Below, piece by piece: positions 20,225-27,999 of a stretch of 44,312 nucleotides of DNA. Below the pieces are notes generated by a model, which was not told the DNA's origin, did no database searches, and saw only the letters and a list, made by a program, of their open reading frames with translations. The translations under genes were made by a program, and so were the position numbers. Position 1 is the stretch's first letter, and each line of letters opens with the position of its first letter. The DNA is from Novosphingobium sp. (GTDB taxonomy: Bacteria; Pseudomonadota; Alphaproteobacteria; Sphingomonadales; Sphingomonadaceae), in assembly GCA_017987575.1 (NCBI GenBank), contig JAGNTK010000008.1, forward strand, positions 1 through 44,312. The letters are read 5' to 3'.

Positions 20225-21097
20225 ATGACCGATCCCATCCGCCCGCGCCGCTCAGCCCTGTTCCTGCCTGCCTCGAACCCAAAGGCTCTGGCCAAAGCGC
20301 GCGAACTGCTCGCCGATGTGGTGATCCTTGATCTGGAGGACGCTGTCGCCCCCGAGCATAAGGACTCAGCGCGCGCAGCAGCAGTTGCAGCCGTGCACGA
20401 AGGCGGGTTTGGCCGGCGCGAACTGGTAGTTCGCTCTAACGGAATGACAACGCCGTGGGGTGCAGATGATCTGGCGGCACTGGCCGCTGCCGGACCCGAC
20501 GCGGTGCTGGTCCCCAAAGTCAGTTCAGCGCAGGAGGTGCGCGCCTATGACGCTGCACTGGCCGGTGCCCCGCCGCATACCCGGCTGTGGATCATGATCG
20601 AAACCTGCGCCTGTGTTCCCGTGCTACACGAGATCGCGGCCTGCGGGGCTGACACCCGATTGGCTGGGTTTGTGCTCGGCACCAATGATCTCTCCAAGGA
20701 AATGCACGCCCGATTGACCCCGGCACGCACACCATTCCTGCCAATCCTGACCATGGCCGTCATCGCAGCCCGGGCCCATGGCCTGATCGTGCTCGACGGG
20801 GTCTGCAACGAATTTCGGGATCTGGAGATCGTCAGAGCCGAGGCTGAACAGGGCCTCGACTTCGGGTTCGATGGCAAGAGCCTGATCCACCCGGATCAGA
20901 TCGGGCCAGTCAACGCGGTGTTCTCACCCAGTGCCGATCAGATCAGCTGGGCCAAAGCCGTTGTCGCCGCCTTCGCGTTGCCCGAAAACGTGGGCAAGGG
21001 CGCGATCAGGGTCGATGGCAAAATGGCCGAACTGCTCCATCTGGATCAGGCACAGCGGCTGTTGGCGGTGGCGGCGGTTATTTCCGCCGATACCTGA
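20225..21097 (+). CDS. HpcH/HpaI aldolase / citrate lyase beta-like (CitE-like) CoA-ester lyase
   Basis: A 290-residue TIM-barrel lyase of the CitE/malyl-CoA lyase group. Visible motifs are RSALFLPASN at the N-terminus, DLEDAVAPEHK (magnesium ligands in the 36-39 region), the catalytic-region MIET, and KSLIHPDQI near the C-terminus. Stand-alone CitE-like proteins without CitD/CitF usually act on L-malyl-CoA or citramalyl-CoA rather than citrate. No citDF genes are present. ATG 20225 is chosen because the preceding 42 codons of open frame are unconserved. It overlaps trmB tail to tail by 20 bases and is divergent from the TSUP gene. Confidence 0.9.
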   Translation: MTDPIRPRRSALFLPASNPKALAKARELLADVVILDLEDAVAPEHKDSARAAAVAAVHEGGFGRRELVVRSNGMTTPWGADDLAALAAAGPDAVLVPKVSSAQEVRAYDAALAGAPPHTRLWIMIETCACVPVLHEIAACGADTRLAGFVLGTNDLSKEMHARLTPARTPFLPILTMAVIAARAHGLIVLDGVCNEFRDLEIVRAEAEQGLDFGFDGKSLIHPDQIGPVNAVFSPSADQISWAKAVVAAFALPENVGKGAIRVDGKMAELLHLDQAQRLLAVAAVISADT

Positions 21098-21794
21098 AAT
21101 ACCAGACCTCGTGCCCGTAAACCGCCCGGGCTTTGGCTTCATAGCGGGTTTCGGGCCAGCCGCCGGGGCGGACCTGGAAATCACGCGGGGCCTCGATCAG
21201 CCAATCGAACTGGTCGGTGTGGCGGCGCATGACCATCAGCGCGTGGCGGATATAGACCGGATGATCGGTGCCAAACCGGAATTCACCGCCGGGCTTCAGT
21301 TTGGCGGCAAACAGATCGACCGGGCCATCATTCATCATCCGCCGCTTGGCATGCCGCGCCTTGGGCCAAGGATCGGGATGGAGGAGATAGAGAAAACTGA
21401 GCGAACCATCGGGGATCCGCCGCAGCACTTCCAGCGCATCGCCATGGTGGATCCGGACATTGCCCAAGGGAGCGTGCGCGGCGTTGTCTCCATCAACATG
21501 GGTCAGCGCCTGCGCCACCCCGTTGAGGAACGGTTCGGCCCCGATGAAGCCATGGTCGGGCAACATATCTGCGCGCGCGGCCATATGCTCGCCGCCGCCA
21601 AACCCGATTTCAAAGTGCATCGGGCGATCATCGCCAAACAACACCTCAGCCGTGATCGGGCCTTCGTCCGGCATCGCAATGCGCGGCAACAAGGTATCGA
21701 CCAGCCCCTGCTGTCCGGCCCGCAAGGGTTTACCCTTGGCCCGGCCGTAGAGGCGGTTGATCGTCGTTGGATCGCCAGGTTTGTGGGCTGTCAT
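21078..21794 (-). CDS. trmB: tRNA (guanine-N7)-methyltransferase
   Basis: A 238-residue SAM-dependent enzyme that makes m7G46 in the tRNA variable loop. The SAM-binding motif FEIGFGGGEHM and the family hallmark PDPWPKARHAKRR are present; the residue before PDPWPK is His instead of the usual Phe. The C-terminal GTDHPVYIRH and ETRYEAKAR are also typical. ATG 21794 is preferred over a TTG nine codons earlier. It overlaps the CitE-like gene by 20 bases tail to tail. Confidence 0.95.
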   Translation of the reverse strand: MTAHKPGDPTTINRLYGRAKGKPLRAGQQGLVDTLLPRIAMPDEGPITAEVLFGDDRPMHFEIGFGGGEHMAARADMLPDHGFIGAEPFLNGVAQALTHVDGDNAAHAPLGNVRIHHGDALEVLRRIPDGSLSFLYLLHPDPWPKARHAKRRMMNDGPVDLFAAKLKPGGEFRFGTDHPVYIRHALMVMRRHTDQFDWLIEAPRDFQVRPGGWPETRYEAKARAVYGHEVWYFRYRRK

Positions 21795-21850
21795 GGTCGC
21801 GGGCGATGGCAGGGGCGGCAAGCGCGGTCAATCGCCTTCGTTGCTGCGGC

Positions 21851-22222
21851 TCAAGCCAGCGCGAAGCCGGCAATCACGCGCGATATCTCGATGATGTTGG
21901 TCTGGCCGCTGAATTCGAACTTCACTTTTCCCAACCCCGAGAAATAGAGCTCAAGCTCTGAATCAAGGTCAAAAGTGCCCGCAGTTTCGATTGAGAAGGC
22001 CGAGATCTTGGCATAAGGAAGCGAGGTGTAATCACGCTTTTTGCCAGTAATGCCCTGCACATTCACCGCGATGATCCGCTTATTGGTGAATACAACACCA
22101 TCGCGCAGTGCCTTGAAGGCACCCAGCACGCTTTCCCCCTCCAGCAGCAGCGCGCCAACATTGGCCGCGTATTCGCTGTTCTGCTTAAGCTTAAACACCG
22201 AACCGTTCTGGAAATCGATCAT
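21851..22222 (-). CDS. PH domain-containing protein (bacterial bPH_1 type)
   Basis: A 123-residue protein that is almost entirely one bacterial pleckstrin-homology domain. Typical phrases are GALLLEGESVLGAFKALRDGVVFTNKRIIAVNVQG and KRDYTSLPYAKISAFSIETAGTFDLDSELELYF. There is no signal peptide or membrane segment, so it should be cytoplasmic. Bacterial PH proteins of this type form ring oligomers; the function is unknown. AGGGG lies 9 bases before ATG 22222. It stands between trmB and the ctrA terminator. Confidence 0.88.
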   Translation of the reverse strand: MIDFQNGSVFKLKQNSEYAANVGALLLEGESVLGAFKALRDGVVFTNKRIIAVNVQGITGKKRDYTSLPYAKISAFSIETAGTFDLDSELELYFSGLGKVKFEFSGQTNIIEISRVIAGFALA

Positions 22223-22290
22223 GACTATTTACCCCTGTGCGATTGAACCGATAAGGTTTCTAACCGTTCAAACACAGCTGGCCCAACACA

Positions 22291-22325
22291 AAACCAAAAC
22301 GGCCCGCCATTGCTGGCGAGCCGTT
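22291..22325 (-). terminator. Rho-independent terminator of ctrA
   Basis: On the minus strand an 11-bp stem (arms 22325-22315 and 22308-22298, with one G-U pair) closes a 6-base loop and is followed by TTTTGGTTT. It starts about 25 bases after the ctrA stop, the right place and orientation to end the ctrA transcript. Confidence 0.8.
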
Positions 22326-22350
22326 AGGGTAACCGTGGATGTCAGCTAGC

Positions 22351-23046
22351 TTAGGCAGCTTGCTGTTCTTCGCCCGGATCGCGCAGCACATAGCCGCGGC
22401 CCCAGACGGTTTCGATGTAGTTTTCACCTTCGCAGGCATGCGCCAGTTTCTTGCGCAGCTTGCAGATGAACACGTCGATGATCTTGAGTTCGGGTTCGTC
22501 CATTCCGCCGTAAAGGTGGTTGAGGAACATTTCCTTGGTCAGCGTGGTGCCCTTGCGCAGCGAAAGCAGCTCGAGCATCGCATATTCCTTGCCGGTCAGA
22601 TGGACGCGGGCAGAATCGACTTCGACCGTCTTGGCATCAAGGTTGACCGCCAATTTTCCGGTGCGGATGACCGACTGCGAATGGCCCTTTGACCGGCGCA
22701 CAACAGCATGAATCCGGGCGACCAGTTCTTCGCGGTGGAACGGCTTGGTGACATAGTCATCGGCGCCGAAACCAAACGAGCGGACCTTTGAATCCATTTC
22801 CGAAATGCCGGACAGGATCAGCACCGGGGTCTGCACCTTAGCGACACGCAGCTTTTTCAGCACATCGTAGCCGTGCATATCCGGCAGGTTGAGATCGAGC
22901 AGGATGATGTCGTAATCATACAGCTTGCCGAGGTCCAAGCCCTCTTCGCCCAGATCGGTCGAATAGACGTTGAAGCCTTCGGTCGTCAGCATCAATTCGA
23001 TAGCGCGAGCCGTGGTTGGCTCGTCCTCGATCAACAATACGCGCAT
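22351..23046 (-). CDS. ctrA: Cell-cycle response regulator CtrA
   Basis: A 231-residue OmpR-family regulator, the master cell-cycle, motility and GTA regulator of alphaproteobacteria. The receiver domain has the acidic pocket (IEDE) and phospho-acceptor D51 (LLDLNLPD), the same number as in Caulobacter. The winged-helix DNA-binding domain includes [12 protein letters not shown] and [11 protein letters not shown]. The C-terminus ends in two alanines, as Caulobacter CtrA does, where this end is the ClpXP degradation signal. AAGGGG is 8 bases before ATG 23046; the frame is open 13 codons further up but without a ribosome site. A CtrA-like box lies about 100 bases upstream. Confidence 0.97.
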   Translation of the reverse strand: MRVLLIEDEPTTARAIELMLTTEGFNVYSTDLGEEGLDLGKLYDYDIILLDLNLPDMHGYDVLKKLRVAKVQTPVLILSGISEMDSKVRSFGFGADDYVTKPFHREELVARIHAVVRRSKGHSQSVIRTGKLAVNLDAKTVEVDSARVHLTGKEYAMLELLSLRKGTTLTKEMFLNHLYGGMDEPELKIIDVFICKLRKKLAHACEGENYIETVWGRGYVLRDPGEEQQAA

Positions 23047-23141
23047 GGGTTGGTCCCCTTTTCGCCCCGTTTTCGCGACCAACAACCCTTCGGTAAGGGG
23101 TGTTGAGCGCCATTAACCATATGACCAATGAAAGAGAAAGG

Positions 23142-23156
23142 TTAATTTCTCGTAAA
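23142..23156. promoter_or_regulatory. CtrA-like box upstream of ctrA
   Basis: TTAA-N7-TAAA, one base off the CtrA consensus TTAA-N7-TTAA, about 96 bases before the ctrA ATG. A further half-site TTAACC lies at 23113-23118, and a GANTC (CcrM methylation) site, GAGTC, at 23172-23176. Together these resemble the autoregulated ctrA promoter of Caulobacter. The match is by eye. Confidence 0.5.
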
Positions 23157-23270
23157 CGGCGGAATTCCGGCGAGTCGCGTATTGCTGGTGTGGACCTCCT
23201 ATCCGGCACCACCCTGTCTTGAACATGGCAAGTGCCCTGTCGGCGCCGCGTCAGACGCAAAACAGTGCTG

Positions 23271-23687
23271 CTAACCCTCGATCATCCGTGTGGCCGGGTG
23301 ATGCTTGTCGAGATGCTTCAGCACGATCTTGAGGTTGCGGGTGTTGGACCGATACAGGAAGTCAAACAGATCCCCTGCCAGCGGCACTGCACCGATCAGG
23401 GTATCCACCCCAACATTGCCCGCCATCCGCCACAGCTGCCAGCGCGGCATGCCCAGATTGCGTGCTTCCCACACCAGATAGAGGCCGAGCGCGGCGGCAA
23501 TCGCGTCTCCGGCAACTGGGACCAGCCCAAGCAGCGCATCCAGGCCGACCTTGCGGCCCAACCCCGGAACTTCGATCATGCCTTCAAGCAGACGCTCCAG
23601 CCCTTCAATCCGTTGCCGGACGGATGCGGGATCGGTGCCAAGCGGCAGTTCAGCGGTCATCGCGCGTAGATTGCCCTTATCAACCAT
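23271..23687 (-). CDS. DUF4112 domain-containing protein
   Basis: A 138-residue predicted membrane protein of the DUF4112 family. The signature is the repeated motif LDALLGLVPVAGDAIAAALGLYLV and DTLIGAVPLAGDLFDFLYRSN, two hydrophobic hairpins each carrying a VPxAGD turn. The function is unknown. GGAG 7 bases upstream supports ATG 23687 over the TTG two codons earlier. It is on the same strand as ctrA but more than 200 bases upstream of it, so it is probably a separate unit. Confidence 0.88.
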   Translation of the reverse strand: MVDKGNLRAMTAELPLGTDPASVRQRIEGLERLLEGMIEVPGLGRKVGLDALLGLVPVAGDAIAAALGLYLVWEARNLGMPRWQLWRMAGNVGVDTLIGAVPLAGDLFDFLYRSNTRNLKIVLKHLDKHHPATRMIEG

Positions 23688-23720
23688 ACCCAAGCTCCTT
23701 TGCTGGCGGTGCAGCGCCTC

Positions 23721-25181
23721 CTATCTGGGGAGCATCGCCAACGACATCAAGGGATGGACCGCCAGCGGGTTGGAGGCGAACCCGGTGACCGAGCCGCCAA
23801 CCAGTGACCATCGGATCGGCACGCCCAGCGGAATATAGCCGTTTGCCACGGTCAGCTGCGCTTCCGCCTGCGAATAAAGTTCAGCGCGCTTGATCGGGTC
23901 CGGCTCCCGCAGCGCGTCGGCCGCAATCCGATCTGCAGCCAGACTACAACCGGCGGGCTGGCTGGTGCAGCTGAGCCGATTGAAGAACCAGGGTGCCGCA
24001 GCATAGCTGGCGGCGGCATCGATCAGCCGAAGATCGGCGTCTGCATCGATCGGTACCCGCCGGGCGGCAAGGCCCACCGACTTGAAGTCAGCTTCGAGCC
24101 GCGCGAACAGCAGATCGCCGCCGGGGCCTGCGGGAACCGCTATCCGCAGTGTTGCTGCTGCACTGTTCGCTGCCTTCCATTGACCCACGCGTGAAGCAGC
24201 CAAGGCCCGCCGCTCTTCGATTGAGCGTCCAGCCCATCGTTCACCAATCGTCCCGTTGTCACCAGGCAAGCCTGGATTGACCACGCGGGTCGTTGTTACC
24301 CAGCCCGCCAGATTAAGCGCGCCAGCCAATGCCGACCGGTCAATCGCCATCGCCAATGCCTCACGGTTTTCAGCCTTGGCCAGGAACCCGTCTTCGTGCA
24401 CCGCGACCAGTCCGAACAGGCCAGAAACCGGGTCAAGCCGGATCGCCCCGCGCGGCACGCTCATCGCGTCGAGCCGCGGAAAATCGGCCAAGCTTCCGCC
24501 CATCACCACATCGATATCACCGGCCTGAAACCGTTCGATCGCCTGCTTGCCGGGGAGCGAGACCAAGTTGAGCCGCCGCGCCCGATCAGCCCAGCGCTCA
24601 TCTTGCGGCAGCCCGCGATCGACCGGTGGGATTGGCCTCAGCAGGGCAGCATCTTTCTCGCGGCGCAGCTTCATTGGCCCGGCACCACGCCCGCCTTTGG
24701 CCATCCCCAGCTCGGATTGCGCTAAAATCTGAAGCAATTCTGGCTGTTGCCGGGTCAGCCGGATCTCGATCACCCGGCCCGCCATCGCCCGCACTTCGGC
24801 AATGACTGCCAGATCCTGCCCAAGCGGCGTATCGCGCTGAAGCGCAAATGCCTTTAGCAGTGCATCGCGGGCGCTTTCCCCGGTGATGGCTGTGCCATCA
24901 GCCCATGTCCCATCGCGTAAGCGGAAGATGAAGCTGAGCCCATCGTCGGTGACAATCCAGCGATCGGCCAAGGCCGGGGCGACTCGGCCCTGCTCATCAA
25001 AGCCGACCAGTCCCTCGACAGTTGCAGCGCGAAACAATTGGGCAGCGACAGGGAGCCGTGGTCCGGGGGCAAAGGCCGCCGCTGATGGACCTATAACCGC
25101 GACCTGAACCGGACGATCATCATCGCCGAAGCATCCGCCAAGGGCGAATGCAAGCGTAAGGGGGAGAAGTCGGCGCAACAT
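23721..25181 (-). CDS. Peptide/nickel-type ABC transporter substrate-binding lipoprotein
   Basis: A 486-residue extracytoplasmic solute-binding protein of family 5 (DppA/OppA-like). It has a lipoprotein signal with lipobox LGGC and acylated C17. Family features follow: GLVGFDEQGRVAPALADRW, then DDGLSFIFRLRDGTWADGTAITGESARDALL, and the C-terminal YSQAEAQLTVANGYIPLGVP. No permease or ATPase genes are adjacent, so it is an orphan binding protein or uses a transporter encoded elsewhere. ATG 25181 has only a weak ribosome site. Confidence 0.88.
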   Translation of the reverse strand: MLRRLLPLTLAFALGGCFGDDDRPVQVAVIGPSAAAFAPGPRLPVAAQLFRAATVEGLVGFDEQGRVAPALADRWIVTDDGLSFIFRLRDGTWADGTAITGESARDALLKAFALQRDTPLGQDLAVIAEVRAMAGRVIEIRLTRQQPELLQILAQSELGMAKGGRGAGPMKLRREKDAALLRPIPPVDRGLPQDERWADRARRLNLVSLPGKQAIERFQAGDIDVVMGGSLADFPRLDAMSVPRGAIRLDPVSGLFGLVAVHEDGFLAKAENREALAMAIDRSALAGALNLAGWVTTTRVVNPGLPGDNGTIGERWAGRSIEERRALAASRVGQWKAANSAAATLRIAVPAGPGGDLLFARLEADFKSVGLAARRVPIDADADLRLIDAAASYAAAPWFFNRLSCTSQPAGCSLAADRIAADALREPDPIKRAELYSQAEAQLTVANGYIPLGVPIRWSLVGGSVTGFASNPLAVHPLMSLAMLPR

Positions 25182-25229
25182 GGCACCGCAGACCCTATCG
25201 GATATTTGGGAGAGTTCCCAGCACGGGAA

Positions 25230-25589
25230 CTAAATCTTCCGCAGCTCGCCGATGTCGTGTTGGCCCAGCGGCGGACGGACATAGCGCGGAGTGCTGTCAC
25301 CAGCCACTATCGGTGCCCGCGCCAGCCGCGGATCGATTTCTTCGCGGAACGCAATGCCAAAACGGTTGTCTTGTAGCCAGGCTACGGTGCCTTCGACCCA
25401 GCCAATGTTGCGCAGGGAAATCCAGATTTGCTGGCCGCGCTGGACTGGGAAGCTACCCTCGGCCATCAGCCCGCCTGCCGACAGGTTGCGGACCCGAATC
25501 CGCTGCTCGCCGACCATGCCGTCGATCCGCAAGTCGGCCAGCACGAACAAGCTGTCGCGCCCGATTTGCCGATGATCGTTGTCGCTCAT
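25230..25589 (-). CDS. PilZ domain protein (putative c-di-GMP receptor)
   Basis: A 119-residue single-domain PilZ protein. The c-di-GMP-binding pattern is partly visible: the N-terminal R (GRDSLFVLADLRI; the classic RxxxR is incomplete) and the second motif NLSAGGL in place of D/N-x-S-x-x-G. Beta strands typical of the fold follow (GTVAWLQDNRFGIAF). Because the RxxxR arginines are not both present, binding may be weak or altered. A 6-bp perfect hairpin (GTTCCC/GGGAAC, 25214-25230) sits just after the stop. It lies downstream of dksA behind a probable terminator. Confidence 0.85.
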   Translation of the reverse strand: MSDNDHRQIGRDSLFVLADLRIDGMVGEQRIRVRNLSAGGLMAEGSFPVQRGQQIWISLRNIGWVEGTVAWLQDNRFGIAFREEIDPRLARAPIVAGDSTPRYVRPPLGQHDIGELRKI

Positions 25590-25683
25590 AGCTGCCTCAT
25601 TGCTCCACTGATTGCGATCAGTTCCGTGCGACCCGGGCTAACAGTATGGATTGCACTCTTCTCGAAACTACAACCGGACTGGC

Positions 25684-25731
25684 AAAAAAGCGGTTAACGT
25701 GCCGGAAAGTTCTGGCCTTGCAGCTTAACCG
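25684..25731 (-). terminator. Probable terminator of dksA
   Basis: On the minus strand a 7-bp perfect stem (CGGTTAA at 25731-25725 with TTAACCG at 25697-25691) begins two bases after the dksA stop and is followed by CTTTTTT. The loop is long (27 bases), so folding is less certain than for the ctrA terminator. Confidence 0.45.
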
Positions 25732-25733
25732 GC

Positions 25734-26192
25734 TCAATCGTCGCGGGAAATTTTTTCGCGGCGCTCATGGGCTTCTTGCGCTTCGACTGTCATGGTCGCA
25801 ATCGGACGCGCCGAAAGCCGGCCCAGACCAATCGGCTCACCGGTCACTTCGCAATAGCCATATTCACCTTCATCAATCCGGCGCACGGCCGATTCGATCT
25901 TGGTGATTAGCTTGCGCTGCCGGTCGCGGGTGCGCAGCTCTATCCCCCAGTCGGTTTCGCTTGAAGCCCGGTCATTGAGATCGGGTTCACGGATCGGGCC
26001 ATCCTGCAGCGATTGCAGCGTATCCTGCGAGGCCGCGTGGATCAGCTTTTTCCATTCCAGCAGCAGCCGCCGATAATAATCGAGCTGCGCTTCGCACATA
26101 TAGGGCTCACCATCGCTGGGGGCATAGTCGCCAGCGATGGCGCGCTTTGCCTTGGCCAGAACATCGATTTCATCACCGAGCATCGTCGCCAT
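25734..26192 (-). CDS. dksA: RNA polymerase-binding transcription factor DksA (one-cysteine type)
   Basis: A 152-residue DksA that binds RNA polymerase in the secondary channel and works with ppGpp. The coiled-coil tip motif D-x-x-D-x-A is at D71, D74 and A76, the same numbers as in E. coli. The zinc-finger region GYCEVTGEPIGLGRLSARP keeps only one cysteine (C114); the others are replaced, as known for alphaproteobacterial DksA, which works without zinc. GGAG 6 bases before ATG 26192 fixes the start; the open frame further upstream is unconserved. Confidence 0.94.
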   Translation of the reverse strand: MATMLGDEIDVLAKAKRAIAGDYAPSDGEPYMCEAQLDYYRRLLLEWKKLIHAASQDTLQSLQDGPIREPDLNDRASSETDWGIELRTRDRQRKLITKIESAVRRIDEGEYGYCEVTGEPIGLGRLSARPIATMTVEAQEAHERREKISRDD

Positions 26193-26383
26193 AAACTCTC
26201 CAAACAAAACCAGCCGGGTGATGCGGAATCCTGCGGCTTCGGGTCTTCCCGATGGCCTCCCGGCGCCGGTTTGAGCGCGCCTATAGAGGTCCGCAGATTC
26301 CCGCACAAGCGGCAATCAGGAGGCGCTTTAATATGATGCACATGACAGCTTTCTGACTCGCTCAGGAGAATTCTGCCGCTGCG

Positions 26384-26398
26384 TTAACCTTTTGTTGA
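26384..26398. promoter_or_regulatory. CtrA-like box upstream of the Sel1 gene
   Basis: TTAA-N7-TTGA followed by CC, one base off TTAA-N7-TTAA, about 65 bases before the Sel1 protein start and 190 before dksA. It sits where it could control the plus-strand gene. Seen by eye only. Confidence 0.35.
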
Positions 26399-26462
26399 CC
26401 ATGATCCGCAACTTTGGGGGTGCAAGGCGGGTCAAGTCATTCGCCACAAGGGGGTACGTAAA

Positions 26463-26816
26463 ATGAGCACAGCCTGGATCAACACCGCCAAGCTTTCCGA
26501 TCCATTTACCGGTGGTGTCGCAATTACCGACGAGAGCCACGAAGACCTGCTGGTCGCCAGCTGCCTCGCCGCCGCTGCGCAAGGCGATACCAGTGCCTAC
26601 TACGATCTGGGCGTCGCCTATTCGACCGGCAGCCACGGCGTGGACTGCGACCTGATCGAAGCGCACAAGTGGTTCAATCTCGCCGCAGTGGCTGGTCACG
26701 CCGAAGCCGCGATGTGCCGGGCTGACATTTCCGACGAAATGACCGCGCGCGAAGTGGCCGAAGCACAGCGCCGCGCCCGCGAATGGATCGCTGCTTCCAG
26801 CCGCCGCGCTGCGTAA
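26463..26816 (+). CDS. Sel1-like repeat protein
   Basis: A 117-residue protein with one clear Sel1 repeat pair: DTSAYYDLGVAYSTGSHGVDCDLIEAHKWFNLAAVAGHAEA, where the A-x-x-x-LG-x-x-Y and A-x-x-W-x-x-x-A-A-x-x-G-x-x-x-A spacing matches the family (quoted here in part: DCDLIEAHKWFNLAA). Sel1 proteins are alpha-helical scaffolds for protein contacts. There is no signal peptide. GGGGG lies before ATG 26463. It is a single gene between dksA (divergent) and the GNAT-like gene (convergent). Confidence 0.88.
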   Translation: MSTAWINTAKLSDPFTGGVAITDESHEDLLVASCLAAAAQGDTSAYYDLGVAYSTGSHGVDCDLIEAHKWFNLAAVAGHAEAAMCRADISDEMTAREVAEAQRRAREWIAASSRRAA

Positions 26817-26828
26817 TTTATCTGGTGC

Positions 26829-26850
26829 GCCAATCGCCTCCGCGATTGGC
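26829..26850. terminator. Intergenic hairpin between convergent genes
   Basis: A perfect 9-bp inverted repeat GCCAATCGC / GCGATTGGC with a 4-base loop, 13 bases after the Sel1 stop and 16 before the end of the convergent gene. No U-tract follows on either strand, so it may end transcription weakly in both directions or only protect 3' ends. Confidence 0.4.
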
Positions 26851-26865
26851 TTGCAACACCGGCCG

Positions 26866-27999
26866 TCAGGCAGACGAAGCACCCTTTTTGAACGGCATTC
26901 GCGCCGCCAGATAGTTCTGGTCCTGCACAATGCCCGCTCGCTCGCGCTCGAGAAAGTCCGCGACGGCGCCACGGAACCCGAGATGGGCGATGTAGTGCGC
27001 TGACCAGGTCTGGACGGGTTCATAGCCGCGGGCCATTTTGTGTCCGCCCTGCGCCCCGGCCTCGACCCGCGACAAACCCAGCGCAATCGCCAAATCGATT
27101 GCCTGATAATAGCACAGCTCAAAGTGCAGGAACGGCTTGTCCTCGACCGCTCCCCAATAGCGCCCATAGAGCGCATCCGGACCAATGAAATTCAGCGCCC
27201 CCGCAATTGGCTGTCCGCCACGGTAGGCCAGGATCAGCGCGATCCGCTCCCCCATCCGCTCGCCCAAAAGGCTGAAGGCCTCGCGCGTCAGGTAGGGCTG
27301 GCCCCATTTGCGCGCGCCCGTATCCTGATAAAACACCCAGAACGCGTCCCATTCGTCCTCGCCGATCTGATCTCCGGTCAGGACGCGGATCTCTAAGCCC
27401 GCCTGCGCTGCCGCGCGCTCTTTGCGTAGGTCCTTGCGTTTGCGCGAGGAGAGCTCTGCCAGAAAATCATCGAAACGGGCATAGCCCCGGTTGTGCCAGT
27501 GGAACTGAATGTCGCTGCGCAGCAGCCACCCGGCTCGCTCGAACAGCGGCAATTGCTCGGGCGCAATGAAGGTCGCATGGGCTGATGACAGGCCGTTTTC
27601 GGTGCAAACTTGCTCGGCGGCGCGCAGCAGCGGCAGGGCCAGCGCCTCGTCAGCAACGAGCAGCCTTGGGCCGGTCGCCGGGGTAAGCGGCGCGGCGATC
27701 TGGAGCTTGGGGTAATAGGCCCCGCCCGCCCGGTGCCAGGCATCGGCCCAGGCGTGATCGAAGACATATTCGCCCTGGCTGTGGCTTTTCAGATAAGCTG
27801 GAAGTGCGGCGATAATCTGCCCGCCGTCATCCGCAATCGTAATTGGCGAAGATGACCAGCCGGTGCCCGGTCCGACTGAGCCTGAATCCTCAAGCGCAGT
27901 CAGGAATGCATGGCTCATAAACGGATTGCCGCCGGTCAGTGCATCCCACTGCGGCGCGGGCAGATCGCCAACCGAAGGAGCGATCCGCGCCTCGATCAC
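26866..27999 (-). CDS. GNAT / FemAB-like protein (DUF482 family)
   Basis: A 377-residue protein of the DUF482 group (peptidogalycan-biosynthesis-like, GNAT fold). Typical phrases are NPFMSHAFLTALEDSGSVG, YPKLQIAAPLTPATGPRLL, QFHWHNRGYARFDDFLAEL and EAGAQGGHKMARGYEP. The catalytic role is not established. The start is GTG 27999, overlapping the TGA stop of the upstream GDPD gene as GTGA, so it is translationally coupled. It is the last gene of the five-gene minus-strand operon that begins at 30108. Confidence 0.9.
   Translation of the reverse strand: MIEARIAPSVGDLPAPQWDALTGGNPFMSHAFLTALEDSGSVGPGTGWSSSPITIADDGGQIIAALPAYLKSHSQGEYVFDHAWADAWHRAGGAYYPKLQIAAPLTPATGPRLLVADEALALPLLRAAEQVCTENGLSSAHATFIAPEQLPLFERAGWLLRSDIQFHWHNRGYARFDDFLAELSSRKRKDLRKERAAAQAGLEIRVLTGDQIGEDEWDAFWVFYQDTGARKWGQPYLTREAFSLLGERMGERIALILAYRGGQPIAGALNFIGPDALYGRYWGAVEDKPFLHFELCYYQAIDLAIALGLSRVEAGAQGGHKMARGYEPVQTWSAHYIAHLGFRGAVADFLERERAGIVQDQNYLAARMPFKKGASSA

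Noticed and set aside
25694-25730. Two TTAAC half-sites upstream of the PilZ gene, first read as CtrA sites
   Set aside because: Spacing is 31 bases centre to centre and they are in opposite orientation; they fit better as the stem of the dksA terminator followed by TTTTTT.
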